Shown: one piece after another, positions 9,587 through 19,212 of the stretch
Layout: each line of letters starts with the position of its first letter
How positions within the stretch are numbered: the first letter of the stretch is position 1
Assembly (NCBI GenBank): GCA_949296575.1
Contig: CASFPE010000029.1
Span: forward strand, 186,001 to 250,000
Source: an uncultured Bacteroides sp.
GTDB lineage: Bacteria; Bacteroidota; Bacteroidia; Bacteroidales; Bacteroidaceae
Direction: 5' to 3'
Length of the DNA: 64,000 bases
Program-made: the position numbers and the translations under genes
Notes under the pieces: generated by a model
The model's database searches: none
What the model saw: the letters and a program-made list of their open reading frames with translations, nothing else
What the model was told of the DNA's origin: nothing

Positions 9587-12500
9587 ATGGAAGAACACAA
9601 GAATGTTAGATTCAAATGTTTGGGTATGAAATCTTTCTTGCAAAAAGTTTCGTACATTATGTGTTTGATTTTTTTGTTCGTCCAAGCAACGTCTTTACGA
9701 GCAGAAACATCAACGAGTAGGTCTTCCGCACCGCGTGTATTAACCGGTGTGGTGCTGGATTCTGATGGCGGGGAACCGTTGATTGGCGCTTCTGTCGTTG
9801 TGGAAGGCACAACGCGAGGAACGATCACGGATGTAGACGGCAAGTTCTCGATAGAGGTGGAAATCGGGGATGTGTTGGAGTTTACCTATCTGGGCTATGA
9901 CAAGGTGACCCATACTGTGAGAAACTTCAAATCATTGACGATTACGATGTCGGAGGATACGCAGATTATGGATGAAGTGGTGGTTGTAGGTTTCGGCGTG
10001 CAAAAGAAGGAAACGGTGACAGGTGCTATTTCTTCTGTGAATACGAAAACGTTGACGCAATCTTCACAAGCCAACATCAGTAATGCGTTGGTAGGACGTT
10101 TGCCAGGGCTTATGTCTGTGCAGAAGTCAGGTGAGCCGGGCAATGACCAGTCCATTGTCCGTATCCGTGGCATTGGTTCTTTTGCCGGTTCCTATGATAG
10201 TGATTTGCAGAATCCTTTGGTCATGGTGGATGGTGTGGAAGTCGACAATTACAATAACTTGGACCCGAACGAAATCGAGAATGTGGCCATTTTGAAAGAT
10301 GCTTCGGCTACGGCTGTTTACGGTGTGCGTGGTGCTAATGGCGTGATTTTGATTACCACTAAACGTGGTTCGGTGCAAAAACCGAAGTTGAGCGTGTCTA
10401 CGAACTTTGCCATCAATTCGTTCACTAACATGCGCGAGCCGATGGATGCTTACAATTGGGCTTACCAACTGAACGAGACGCGCAAATACGATGGTTATCT
10501 GACGGGCAATTATGACCCGGTATATACGGCCGAGGAATTGCAGAAGTTCAAAGACGGTTCCGACCCTGTTTTCTATCCGAATACGAACTGGGTGGACATG
10601 CTATTCAAAGATGTGAGTTTGCAGACTCAACACAACATCAACTTACGGGGTGGTACGGACAGAGTCAAGTATTTTGTTTCTTTGGGTATCTTTACACAAG
10701 GCGGTTTGTATAACAATACTGATTTGGTGTCTGATTATGATGCGCAAGTTCGTTATGACCGTTATAATTTTCGTACGAATTTTGACTTCAAGGTGACCAA
10801 TCGTTTGAATGTGACTTTGAATGTTTCCGACCAGATGGAGTTCAACAACCGTCCGGACGAAGACACGGGTGTCATCCTTTCGTATGCCTTTTCCCATCCG
10901 CCTACGTCAGGGCCGGGTGTTTATAACGGCATGGTGATTGAGAACTTGGACGGTCGCTACAATTATTCCAGAAATCCGGTGACCCGCTTGATGATCAATG
11001 CCGGTGCTTTGAAGATTTATTCAAACCAGTTGAATGTGTCGGTGAGGCCGACTTACGACCTTGGTTTCCTGACAAAGGGACTGAGCGCACATGCTACGGT
11101 GTCATATCAACAATACAACAGGCATCAGACCCGCTATTATAAGGAGGTGCAAACCTATAGGGCTGTGAAGATGGAAGACGGATCTGCAAGCTTCCTTCCG
11201 CAAGGCACTCCGTCGCCTTACAACATTACGGAATCCTTTGGCCAGCGAAGCCGTATTTATTTTGAAGCAGGCTTGAACTATTCAAGAGAGTTCGGAGACC
11301 ATGCGATTGGCGGTTTGCTCTTGTACAACCAGAGTAAGGAATTCGACCCTAATCTGTTGTATAAGATACCGAGTGCTTATACGGGTTTGGTAGGACGTGT
11401 TACGTATGCTTATAAAGATCGGTATTTGGCAGAATTCAATGCCGGTTACAATGGCACGGAGAACTTTGCAAAAGGCCATCGTTTTGGTTTTTTCCCTGCT
11501 TATTCTTTGGGTTGGGTGGTCAGTGAAGAAGATTTCTTCCCGGAAAACAAGGTCGTGGGCTTCTTGAAAATAAGGGGTTCTTATGGTGAAGTCGGAAACG
11601 ACAAGATTGGTGGCCAACGATTCTTGTACTTGCCTACAGCTTATACATATTATCAAGGTGCTAATAACAATAATGGTAATGCTATTGCAGCCAACAATGT
11701 TTATTGGTTCGGAACATGGTATGGCGGGACGGATTACAATTACGTGGAAATGACTGCTTCAGAAGGAAAGATTGGCAACCCGGATTTGACATGGGAGCGT
11801 GCCAAGAAGATGAACATCGGTGCAGATATTTATTTCTGGGACAATAAAATCCATTTCACGGGCGACTACTTCATGGAACGAAGGGACAACATTCTGGCGA
11901 ACCGTGGTACTGTGCCGCAGATTGTAGGTGCTGACCTCCCGGCGTATAATTTGGGCAAGATGAAGAACTATGGTTTTGATGGGGAACTTACGTATAATGA
12001 CAAAGTAGGAGATTTCTCTTATTGGGTGAAAGGCTTGTTTACGTTTGCCCGCAACGAAATCATCGAAATGGATGAAGTGGACAGAAAGTATGCTTACATG
12101 CAGCGCACCGGCAAGCCGTTTGAACAATACTTCGGATTGATTGCAGAAGGTTTCTACAATACTTGGGAAGAAGTGAACGACCCGAACCGTCCAGTGTCCC
12201 AGTGGAACAACAATAAACTGCAACCCGGTGACGTGAAATATAAGGATGTGAACGGGGATGGCATTATTGATTCTTATGACATGGTTCCCATTGGTTATAC
12301 GCCTTTCCCGGAGATTTCTTATGGATTCTCGTTTGGTGGAAACTGGAAGAACTTTGATTTCTCGGTGTTGTTCACAGGAGCTGCCCATGTTTCGAAGATA
12401 GCATCTAAAAAATTCCAAAAAGGGTGGCATCAAGATGGTTCTGCTTTGGATTATCTGAAAGATTACAGTTGGACGCAGGAGCGGTTTGAAAATGGTGAGG

Positions 12501-12808
12501 AAATCAGATTCCCGCATGTATCCTCCAGCACTTCCCAAGAGCATAATTACCAGAACTCCACGCTTTGGATACGCGATTCCAAGTATTTACGTTTGAAGAA
12601 TGTGGAAGTAGGTTACACTTTCAAGGCAAATGTCTTACGGAAACTGCATATCGAATCGGCACGTGTGTATGTGAATGGAACTAACTTGCTCACGTGGTGC
12701 GGATTGTTGCCGGGTGAAGACCCGGAGGTTCCCTCTTATGATGCGAACAATTATGAACCGTACCCTTTGACACGGACGGTGAATATGGGATTGAACATTA
12801 ACTTCTAA
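9587..12808 (+). CDS. SusC-like TonB-dependent outer membrane receptor 1
   Basis: 1073 residues. An export signal (about 14-39) follows a short N-terminal extension; an alternative start at 9626 would remove it. Then come a carboxypeptidase-regulatory-like domain (RVLTGVVLDSDGGEPLIGASV, about 50-125), the plug (EVVVVGFGVQKKETVTGAISSV through GVRGANGVILITTKRG) and a 22-strand barrel ending in VNMGLNINF with a terminal Phe. It imports large oligosaccharides across the outer membrane using TonB energy, paired with the SusD lid encoded 12 nt downstream. Its position after a block of glycosidases rather than at the head of the operon is noteworthy. Confidence 0.97.
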   Translation: MEEHKNVRFKCLGMKSFLQKVSYIMCLIFLFVQATSLRAETSTSRSSAPRVLTGVVLDSDGGEPLIGASVVVEGTTRGTITDVDGKFSIEVEIGDVLEFTYLGYDKVTHTVRNFKSLTITMSEDTQIMDEVVVVGFGVQKKETVTGAISSVNTKTLTQSSQANISNALVGRLPGLMSVQKSGEPGNDQSIVRIRGIGSFAGSYDSDLQNPLVMVDGVEVDNYNNLDPNEIENVAILKDASATAVYGVRGANGVILITTKRGSVQKPKLSVSTNFAINSFTNMREPMDAYNWAYQLNETRKYDGYLTGNYDPVYTAEELQKFKDGSDPVFYPNTNWVDMLFKDVSLQTQHNINLRGGTDRVKYFVSLGIFTQGGLYNNTDLVSDYDAQVRYDRYNFRTNFDFKVTNRLNVTLNVSDQMEFNNRPDEDTGVILSYAFSHPPTSGPGVYNGMVIENLDGRYNYSRNPVTRLMINAGALKIYSNQLNVSVRPTYDLGFLTKGLSAHATVSYQQYNRHQTRYYKEVQTYRAVKMEDGSASFLPQGTPSPYNITESFGQRSRIYFEAGLNYSREFGDHAIGGLLLYNQSKEFDPNLLYKIPSAYTGLVGRVTYAYKDRYLAEFNAGYNGTENFAKGHRFGFFPAYSLGWVVSEEDFFPENKVVGFLKIRGSYGEVGNDKIGGQRFLYLPTAYTYYQGANNNNGNAIAANNVYWFGTWYGGTDYNYVEMTASEGKIGNPDLTWERAKKMNIGADIYFWDNKIHFTGDYFMERRDNILANRGTVPQIVGADLPAYNLGKMKNYGFDGELTYNDKVGDFSYWVKGLFTFARNEIIEMDEVDRKYAYMQRTGKPFEQYFGLIAEGFYNTWEEVNDPNRPVSQWNNNKLQPGDVKYKDVNGDGIIDSYDMVPIGYTPFPEISYGFSFGGNWKNFDFSVLFTGAAHVSKIASKKFQKGWHQDGSALDYLKDYSWTQERFENGEEIRFPHVSSSTSQEHNYQNSTLWIRDSKYLRLKNVEVGYTFKANVLRKLHIESARVYVNGTNLLTWCGLLPGEDPEVPSYDANNYEPYPLTRTVNMGLNINF

Positions 12809-12820
12809 ATTCTTATTGCA

Positions 12821-14560
12821 ATGAAAAAACTAACATATAAATTCGCCATTCTGTTTTTGGCTGTATCGCTGAGTACGGTGTACTGGTCATGCGATGCGTA
12901 TTTGGAGAAAGCTCCCGGCGTGGATGTGACGGAAGACACTATCTTCTCTTCTTCGACACAGGTGGATTATTTTGTGGCAGGCACTTATTTTGTGGGAGTG
13001 AAAAGCGATTTCCCGTATTGGGATAGTTGGGACATGAGTGATATTGGTTGGGGTGCAGCAACCGATGAGGCAGAAGTGGCACAAGGATGGTATTGGTGCC
13101 AAGCACCATGGAATTCAGGTGCCATGAGCCGGAGCAATACGGGCGATTTGCGTTTCAATACCCATTGGGTGGCTATTCGGAGATGCAACACTTTGCTTGA
13201 GCGCATAGATGATGCGCCTTTTGATGACCCGGATTTCAAGAAAAGGGTGAAAGGTGAAGCGTATTTGATTCGGGCTTTGAATTATTTTGAATTGTTCCGC
13301 AAATACGGTGGCGTACCTATCCTCTGGGAACGGTTGGACATAGGCGGCGATTTGAAAGTACCCAGAAGCACAGCGAAAGAAGTGTTGCAGTTCATTTTGG
13401 ATGATTGCGAAGAAGCAATTACGCGCCTGCCAAAACCCAGTGACTTGACAAGCGCAGAAAGGGGGCGTTTGACAAACTTGGCAGCAATGTGCTTGAAATC
13501 GCGGACGTTGCTGTATGCTGCAAGCCCTACGTTCAATACAGCAAAGCCTTATTTGGACAACGGGAGCGACAATGACCTGATTATTTTGGGCGACTATGAC
13601 CGTGAACGCTGGAAATTGGCGGCCGATGCGGCAAAAGACGTGTTGGATGAAGCAGCACGTACTGGAGTGCAATTAGTGAGAAACCGAACAGATGCCGAAA
13701 CGGGTGAAGATATTTCTTATCAATTTGTATGGGACAACCCGGATAATGAAGAAGTGATATTGGCAGACCAACGTAAAGGCTTGGTCGGAACCGGACACTT
13801 CCCTTGGAATGGACATATACCTGCTACAGTGGGCGGTTCAGGAGGTGGTTTGCAGATGACCTTCAATTTCGTGATGAAGTATGAGAAAAAGGACGGCACC
13901 CCGCAGACATGGAATATGGAGGGCGGCGACGATCTGATGGCGAAATTTGAAGAATTGGATCCGCGCTTCCGCCAGACAGCCACTTATCAAGGGCGTCCTT
14001 GGAACTCTACTGACAACCTTTCCATGGATATGTCGGAAACTGGGGCTGACAAATGTATTACGGGTGTTTATATGCACAAGCCTGTTCCTTATATGATTAG
14101 CCGGAGAGACAACATACGGGTATATCCGAAAGGTTGTATTTTCCGTTTGGCAGAATTCTATTTGAATTACGCAGAAGCATTGAATGAATATTATGACACG
14201 CCTCCCACGGAAGCTTATGATGCAGTGGACGAAATCAGGGATCGTGCCGGCATGCCGGCATTGCCTCGTGGCTTGTCGCAAGATGAGTTCAGGGAGAGAG
14301 TGCGGAATGAAAGAGCCATTGAATTGTGCATGGAAGGCCATCGGCTGTATGATACACGCCGTTGGGAGATTTGTGAAGAAGAAGGCGTGATGTGCGGTGA
14401 CATGTATGGCCTCAAAATTTACAAGATAGATGGAAGCAATGAGTGCCGTTATGAGCCGTATGTTTTTGAAGTAAGAACCTTTACGAAGAAAATGTATCGT
14501 CATCCTTTCTCGACCGGTGAAATGGATAAAGGATACTTGGTACAAAATCCGGGATATTGA
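12821..14560 (+). CDS. SusD/RagB-like surface glycan-binding lipoprotein 1
   Basis: 579 residues. Lipoprotein signal MKKLTYKFAILFLAVSLSTVYWSC with the cysteine at 24. The TPR-based RagB/SusD fold is recognisable from FNTHWVAIRRCNTLLERID, KGEAYLIRALNYFELFRKYGGVPI, RLAEFYLNYAEALNEY and RERVRNERAIELCMEGHRLYDTRRW. SusD proteins form the hinged lid over the SusC barrel and present glycan to it at the cell surface. It is the partner of the receptor ending 12 nt upstream; the next receptor starts 28 nt downstream, so the two pairs are transcribed together. Confidence 0.96.
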   Translation: MKKLTYKFAILFLAVSLSTVYWSCDAYLEKAPGVDVTEDTIFSSSTQVDYFVAGTYFVGVKSDFPYWDSWDMSDIGWGAATDEAEVAQGWYWCQAPWNSGAMSRSNTGDLRFNTHWVAIRRCNTLLERIDDAPFDDPDFKKRVKGEAYLIRALNYFELFRKYGGVPILWERLDIGGDLKVPRSTAKEVLQFILDDCEEAITRLPKPSDLTSAERGRLTNLAAMCLKSRTLLYAASPTFNTAKPYLDNGSDNDLIILGDYDRERWKLAADAAKDVLDEAARTGVQLVRNRTDAETGEDISYQFVWDNPDNEEVILADQRKGLVGTGHFPWNGHIPATVGGSGGGLQMTFNFVMKYEKKDGTPQTWNMEGGDDLMAKFEELDPRFRQTATYQGRPWNSTDNLSMDMSETGADKCITGVYMHKPVPYMISRRDNIRVYPKGCIFRLAEFYLNYAEALNEYYDTPPTEAYDAVDEIRDRAGMPALPRGLSQDEFRERVRNERAIELCMEGHRLYDTRRWEICEEEGVMCGDMYGLKIYKIDGSNECRYEPYVFEVRTFTKKMYRHPFSTGEMDKGYLVQNPGY

Positions 14561-14588
14561 TGTAGTTATTTCTTAAATTGTTAATATT

Positions 14589-17411
14589 ATGAATTCGATA
14601 TTTAAATACATAGCAGGTTTTGTTCTCCTTGCTGTCCCGGTATTTGCCGGGGCTGCGGGCGACAGCTTGTCAGTGAAAACGCAGTTAGGGTATGACACGC
14701 CGGAAGGCTACAATCGGAGCAGTGCCGTATCTACTGTCAAAGGAGAAGAATTGTCAAGGTCGTTCACTCCCAATCTGATTAACTCGTTGGTTGGCAGATT
14801 GCCGGGTTTGACCGTTACCCAAGGTTCGGATGAAGCGGGTGTAGTAGATAATACGTTGCGTGCAAGAGGTCTTGGAACTTTCCAAGGCTTGAAAGATCCC
14901 TTGATTGTCATTGATGGCTTCGTTTCCCAATATACAGATGAAGATGGCTATTTGAGAAGCCTTTTTTCTCAATTGATGCCGGAAGAAATAGAGTCGATTA
15001 CTTTGCTGAAAGATGCTGCGGCCACGGCTATTTATGGAATGAGGGGTGCCAACGGCGTTTTGTTGATCAAGACGAAAAGAGGGCGGAAACAGCCATTGAA
15101 GGTTAATTTCAATGCTCAAGTGGGCTTCCAACAAGCGATAGAGATGCCTAAATTCTTGGACTCGTATGGCTATGCAACATTATATAATGAAGCATATGCA
15201 TCTGCTAATGGCGGGGCGCAGTATTATAGCGCAGAAGCTTTGGATGCTTACAAAAACGGGACAGACAAATACCTGTATCCGAATGTGGATTGGTATGATG
15301 AAACGTTGCGGAAGATGGCAGAGTTGTATAAAGTGGGTTTGAGTTTCCAAGGCGGGAATGAGATTGCTCAGTATTTTGTATTGCTGAACTACATGGGGAA
15401 TTCAGGATTGATGAAACGTACGAAAGACATGTCCGACAATACCCATAATCAGATTTATAATCGTTACAATGTCCGTTCGAACGTAGATGTGAACATTACG
15501 AAGAATCTGTCGGCTCACGTAACATTGGGTATTGCTATTGAGGATAAGAAAACTCCGGGCGGCACTGATGACATGGGAAAGAATACGAGCGACCTTTTCA
15601 CTCGGTTGGAGGCTATTCCTGCCAATTCATTCCCTGTCCGAAATCCGAACGGTACATGGGGTGGTAGCAGCAACTGGTCGAATCCGTTGGCAAATATTGT
15701 GGACCGTGGATATTGGACACAGAACTCACGTTATATCAATTCAGCTTTGCGGTTGACCGAGAAATTGGATATGTTGCTTCCGGGATTGAGCGTTTCTGGT
15801 GCCATTTCGTTCAACAGTTATTACTTGAGTTATTTTAACCGTTATGCTAATTATGAATATTATTCATTGTTAGGCAAAGATGCTGGTGGAAACTATTTGT
15901 ATTCTGAACCTTATGGAAAAAAGGAAACCATCACGATTGATGATTCTATGTCTGACCAATGGCGGAATACGACTTTGGAAGGATCGTTGAATTATGACAA
16001 CTCGTTTGGCAATCATGATTTGCATGCTTTGTTGCTGTATTCGTATGAGAGTGAGACGTATGGAAATGAACAGCCGTATGTGCATGTCGGCATGGGTGCG
16101 AACTTTGCTTACACATATGCAAAGAAGTACACTGCTGAATTTTCAATGGGCGTGCAAGCCACGGAAACATTTGCCAAAGGACATCGCACAGGGGTGTTCC
16201 CGGCGGGTGCTGTGTCATGGGTCATATCAGAGGAAGATTTCCTGAAAGACAATGATGTGGTGAAGTACTTGAAATTGCGGACGTCGTATGGCTTGACAGG
16301 AAATGACCAAATCAACGGGGACACTCGTTTTATGTATGATCAGGAATATGGTGAGAAGGAGGGTTACAATATTGGCGTTGCTAATGGTTATATACCTGGC
16401 TATCGCCAGCTTCGCTTGGCCAATCCGGACATCTCATGGGAGAAGGAACAGAAATTTAACATTGGAATAGAAGCTGATTTATGGGGCAAATTAGGGCTTT
16501 CTGTGGATTACTTCCATAATCGTCGTGCAGGTATTTTGTGCTTGCCAAACCGTTCGATTCCTTCTTATATCGGTGCAGAACTGCCTTATCAGAATATTGG
16601 AAAGACGAAAAACCAAGGAGTCGAGGCCAGTGTGATGTGGAATGACCGTGTTGGACGTGATTTCAATTATTATGTGAAAGCAGATGTTTGGGCTTCCAAA
16701 AACAAAATATTGTATATGTCTGAGGAAATCAAGGCAGAAAACAACACGCATTTGTACAAGACCGGCCATCATATAGACCAAGCTTATTATCTTGAAGCTT
16801 TAGGCTATTATACGCAGGCAGAGATTGACGATCCTAATGTAGCGAAACCGACATGGAAAGAAGTGGTTCCGGGTGACTTGAAATACAAAGACTGGAATGG
16901 GGACGGAGTCATTGACAATAACGACAGTTATCCTTTCGGTTATACAGAAATACCGGAAATCACGTTAGGGCTGAACTTGGGCTTCACTTACAAGAACTTT
17001 GATTTCTCTGCTTTCTTCCATGGCGTTTTGAACAGAACGGTTTATTTGGACGCTAATTATTATAAAGCATTCCAAAACAATGGCTCTGTTTCTGAATTTG
17101 CTTTGGGAAGATGGACTTCAGAGGATACGGCAGATAAAGCTACTTACCCCCGTTTGTCATTGACGAATGAACAGAACAACTATCGGTCGTCCACATTTTG
17201 GACACGAAATGGTAATTTCTTAAAACTTAGGGATGTAGAAGTGGGTTATACATTTAAAGATATAATACCTTCTACTCATGCGGATTTGAGAGTGTTTGCA
17301 AACGGAACCAATCTTTTTGCAATCGATGATGTGGAAGGCTATGATTCAGAACGCATAGGAGGTTATCCTGCCGTGAGAACCGTTAGCTTGGGAGTAAATG
17401 TTCAGTTTTAA
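14589..17411 (+). CDS. SusC-like TonB-dependent receptor 2, lacking the N-terminal regulatory-like domain
   Basis: 940 residues. A signal peptide of about 22 residues (MNSIFKYIAGFVLLAVPVFAGA) is followed almost directly by the plug (YNRSSAVSTVKGEELSRS...LVGRLPGLTV...AIYGMRGANGVLLIKTKRG). The carboxypeptidase-regulatory-like domain that precedes the plug in receptor 1 is missing, and the canonical DEVVVVGYG-like stretch is reduced. The barrel ends VRTVSLGVNVQF. It shares general family features with receptor 1 but many loops differ, so it is an old paralogue rather than a recent duplicate. It probably handles a different fragment of the same polymer, with the SusD encoded 20 nt downstream. Confidence 0.95.
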   Translation: MNSIFKYIAGFVLLAVPVFAGAAGDSLSVKTQLGYDTPEGYNRSSAVSTVKGEELSRSFTPNLINSLVGRLPGLTVTQGSDEAGVVDNTLRARGLGTFQGLKDPLIVIDGFVSQYTDEDGYLRSLFSQLMPEEIESITLLKDAAATAIYGMRGANGVLLIKTKRGRKQPLKVNFNAQVGFQQAIEMPKFLDSYGYATLYNEAYASANGGAQYYSAEALDAYKNGTDKYLYPNVDWYDETLRKMAELYKVGLSFQGGNEIAQYFVLLNYMGNSGLMKRTKDMSDNTHNQIYNRYNVRSNVDVNITKNLSAHVTLGIAIEDKKTPGGTDDMGKNTSDLFTRLEAIPANSFPVRNPNGTWGGSSNWSNPLANIVDRGYWTQNSRYINSALRLTEKLDMLLPGLSVSGAISFNSYYLSYFNRYANYEYYSLLGKDAGGNYLYSEPYGKKETITIDDSMSDQWRNTTLEGSLNYDNSFGNHDLHALLLYSYESETYGNEQPYVHVGMGANFAYTYAKKYTAEFSMGVQATETFAKGHRTGVFPAGAVSWVISEEDFLKDNDVVKYLKLRTSYGLTGNDQINGDTRFMYDQEYGEKEGYNIGVANGYIPGYRQLRLANPDISWEKEQKFNIGIEADLWGKLGLSVDYFHNRRAGILCLPNRSIPSYIGAELPYQNIGKTKNQGVEASVMWNDRVGRDFNYYVKADVWASKNKILYMSEEIKAENNTHLYKTGHHIDQAYYLEALGYYTQAEIDDPNVAKPTWKEVVPGDLKYKDWNGDGVIDNNDSYPFGYTEIPEITLGLNLGFTYKNFDFSAFFHGVLNRTVYLDANYYKAFQNNGSVSEFALGRWTSEDTADKATYPRLSLTNEQNNYRSSTFWTRNGNFLKLRDVEVGYTFKDIIPSTHADLRVFANGTNLFAIDDVEGYDSERIGGYPAVRTVSLGVNVQF

Positions 17412-17431
17412 TTGATATAATAGATAGTAAG

Positions 17432-19186
17432 ATGAAAAAGACAATGAAACATATATATGGCATAAGCTGTGTTTTGGTTGCCTCTTTGATTTGCTCATGC
17501 TCTGATTTAGATAGAGAAACCCCAACTACAATGGATGAAGAAGCTATTGCGACTGAGTATGGTAATTTGCAGGGGCAGGTAATCAACCTTTATACGGGAA
17601 TGCGTGACGGGCATTTTCTGATAGACAATGCCATGATGGCCTCGTTGAGCGATGAGGCGGAATATACGTTGCAAGGAAATGCAGAAGTGTTTAATTCAGG
17701 TTCGTGGAACCAGTATGTGAACCCAGATGACGTATGGTCACATTACTTTACCTATATCCGAAGAGTGAATACCTATTTGGAATCGACGGAACGGTATGAA
17801 GTGAATCTGGATGCCTACAAGCTGGATCCGAGCGAGAATACCCAGCAGATTTATAAGACACGTTTGGAAGATGTGGCGAATTGGAAGAAGGAAGCCCGCT
17901 TCCTGAGAGCTTATTTCTATTTTGAGTTGGTGAAGAGGTATGGCGGCGTTCCTATTTTGACAGAGTCGTTGCCTTTAGATGCGGATTTCTCAAACATTCA
18001 AAGGAACACGTTGCAGGAATGTGTAGATTTCATTGTAGATGAATGTACGGCTTTGGGGGGTGAAGGTGAAAACGGAGAAGAAGACGCTTTGCCGGTCATC
18101 TATAACAATGACAACTTGGGACGTGTGACCAGAGGAGCCGCTTTAGCTTTGAAAAGCCGTTTGTTGCTGTATGCGGCAAGTGACTTGTGGAATACATCTT
18201 CTTGGGCAGAAGGATATGCACATCCAGAGTTGATTGCTTTGGATCCGAAAGATCGCCAAGAAAGATGGGCAGAAGCAGCAAAGGCAGCTAAGGCTGTCAT
18301 TGATTTGGAAAGTGAAGCAGGATATGGCTTAATGGATCGTTATACGGATTTAGGCAAGACATTCCAGAGCCCGGAATTGATATTGGTGCGCCGTATTAAT
18401 GGTAATACGAATACGTTTGAGCGGAATAATTTCCCTTCCGGGTATCCGAATGGCGGAGGAGGCATTACACCTTCTCAGAATTTGGTAGATGCATACGAGA
18501 TGACAGACGGGAGCAAGTTTGACTGGAACAATCCAGCACATGCTGCTGACCCGTATGCAAACCGCGACCCTCGTTTAGCCATGACAATTTATATGAATGG
18601 GAACACTTTCAAGGATGTAGTACTTGAAACCTTTGAAGGGGGAGTCAACAAGAATGTCAAGAACGGGACGTTGACAGGGTATTATTTGAGGAAGTTTGTA
18701 GATACGAATATTAATTTGGTTAGCGGTACCACAAGTAACCATCCTTGGCCGATATTCCGTATCTCTGAAATTTATTTGAATTATGCGGAAGCCCTGAACG
18801 AAGCCGAACCGGGCAATCCAGATATCTTGGTTTATGCCAACAAGACGAGGGAACGTGCGGATGTCAATATGCCCCCTATTGGTAATGGGAGCCAAGAGGA
18901 ACTTCGTGAAAGAATCCGTAATGAGCGGCGTGTGGAATTGGCATTTGAGGATCATCGCTTGTGGGATACACGGAGATGGATGACGGCCACGAATGTTCTT
19001 AATTCACCATTGGAAGGGGTGAAAATTGTGAAGAATGATACAGATGGCACTTTCACATACGAAAAGGTTATTGTGGAGAATCGCGTGTTCACGCCTAAGA
19101 TGTATTTCTATCCTATTCCAGGTTCTGTAATACTGAATGAACAAGTTATAGCAGCAGGCTGGCCGCAGAACCCGATTTGGGAGTAA
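17432..19186 (+). CDS. SusD/RagB-like surface glycan-binding lipoprotein 2
   Basis: 584 residues, lipoprotein signal MKKTMKHIYGISCVLVASLICSC. RagB/SusD signatures include KKEARFLRAYFYFELVKRYGG, FRISEIYLNYAEALNEAEPG and RERIRNERRVELAFEDHRLWDTRRW. It is the lid partner of receptor 2. Compared with SusD1 the signature motifs are conserved but the substrate-facing loops differ. The next gene, a PKD lipoprotein in the SusE position, begins 26 nt later. Confidence 0.96.
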   Translation: MKKTMKHIYGISCVLVASLICSCSDLDRETPTTMDEEAIATEYGNLQGQVINLYTGMRDGHFLIDNAMMASLSDEAEYTLQGNAEVFNSGSWNQYVNPDDVWSHYFTYIRRVNTYLESTERYEVNLDAYKLDPSENTQQIYKTRLEDVANWKKEARFLRAYFYFELVKRYGGVPILTESLPLDADFSNIQRNTLQECVDFIVDECTALGGEGENGEEDALPVIYNNDNLGRVTRGAALALKSRLLLYAASDLWNTSSWAEGYAHPELIALDPKDRQERWAEAAKAAKAVIDLESEAGYGLMDRYTDLGKTFQSPELILVRRINGNTNTFERNNFPSGYPNGGGGITPSQNLVDAYEMTDGSKFDWNNPAHAADPYANRDPRLAMTIYMNGNTFKDVVLETFEGGVNKNVKNGTLTGYYLRKFVDTNINLVSGTTSNHPWPIFRISEIYLNYAEALNEAEPGNPDILVYANKTRERADVNMPPIGNGSQEELRERIRNERRVELAFEDHRLWDTRRWMTATNVLNSPLEGVKIVKNDTDGTFTYEKVIVENRVFTPKMYFYPIPGSVILNEQVIAAGWPQNPIWE

Positions 19187-19212
19187 TCGTTTAACAAACA
19201 AACAATAAAGGT

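Noticed and set aside
9587..19186. Recent tandem duplication of a SusCD pair
   Set aside because: The receptors differ in length by over 130 residues, in N-terminal domain and in most loops, so this is an old divergence, not a recent duplication.
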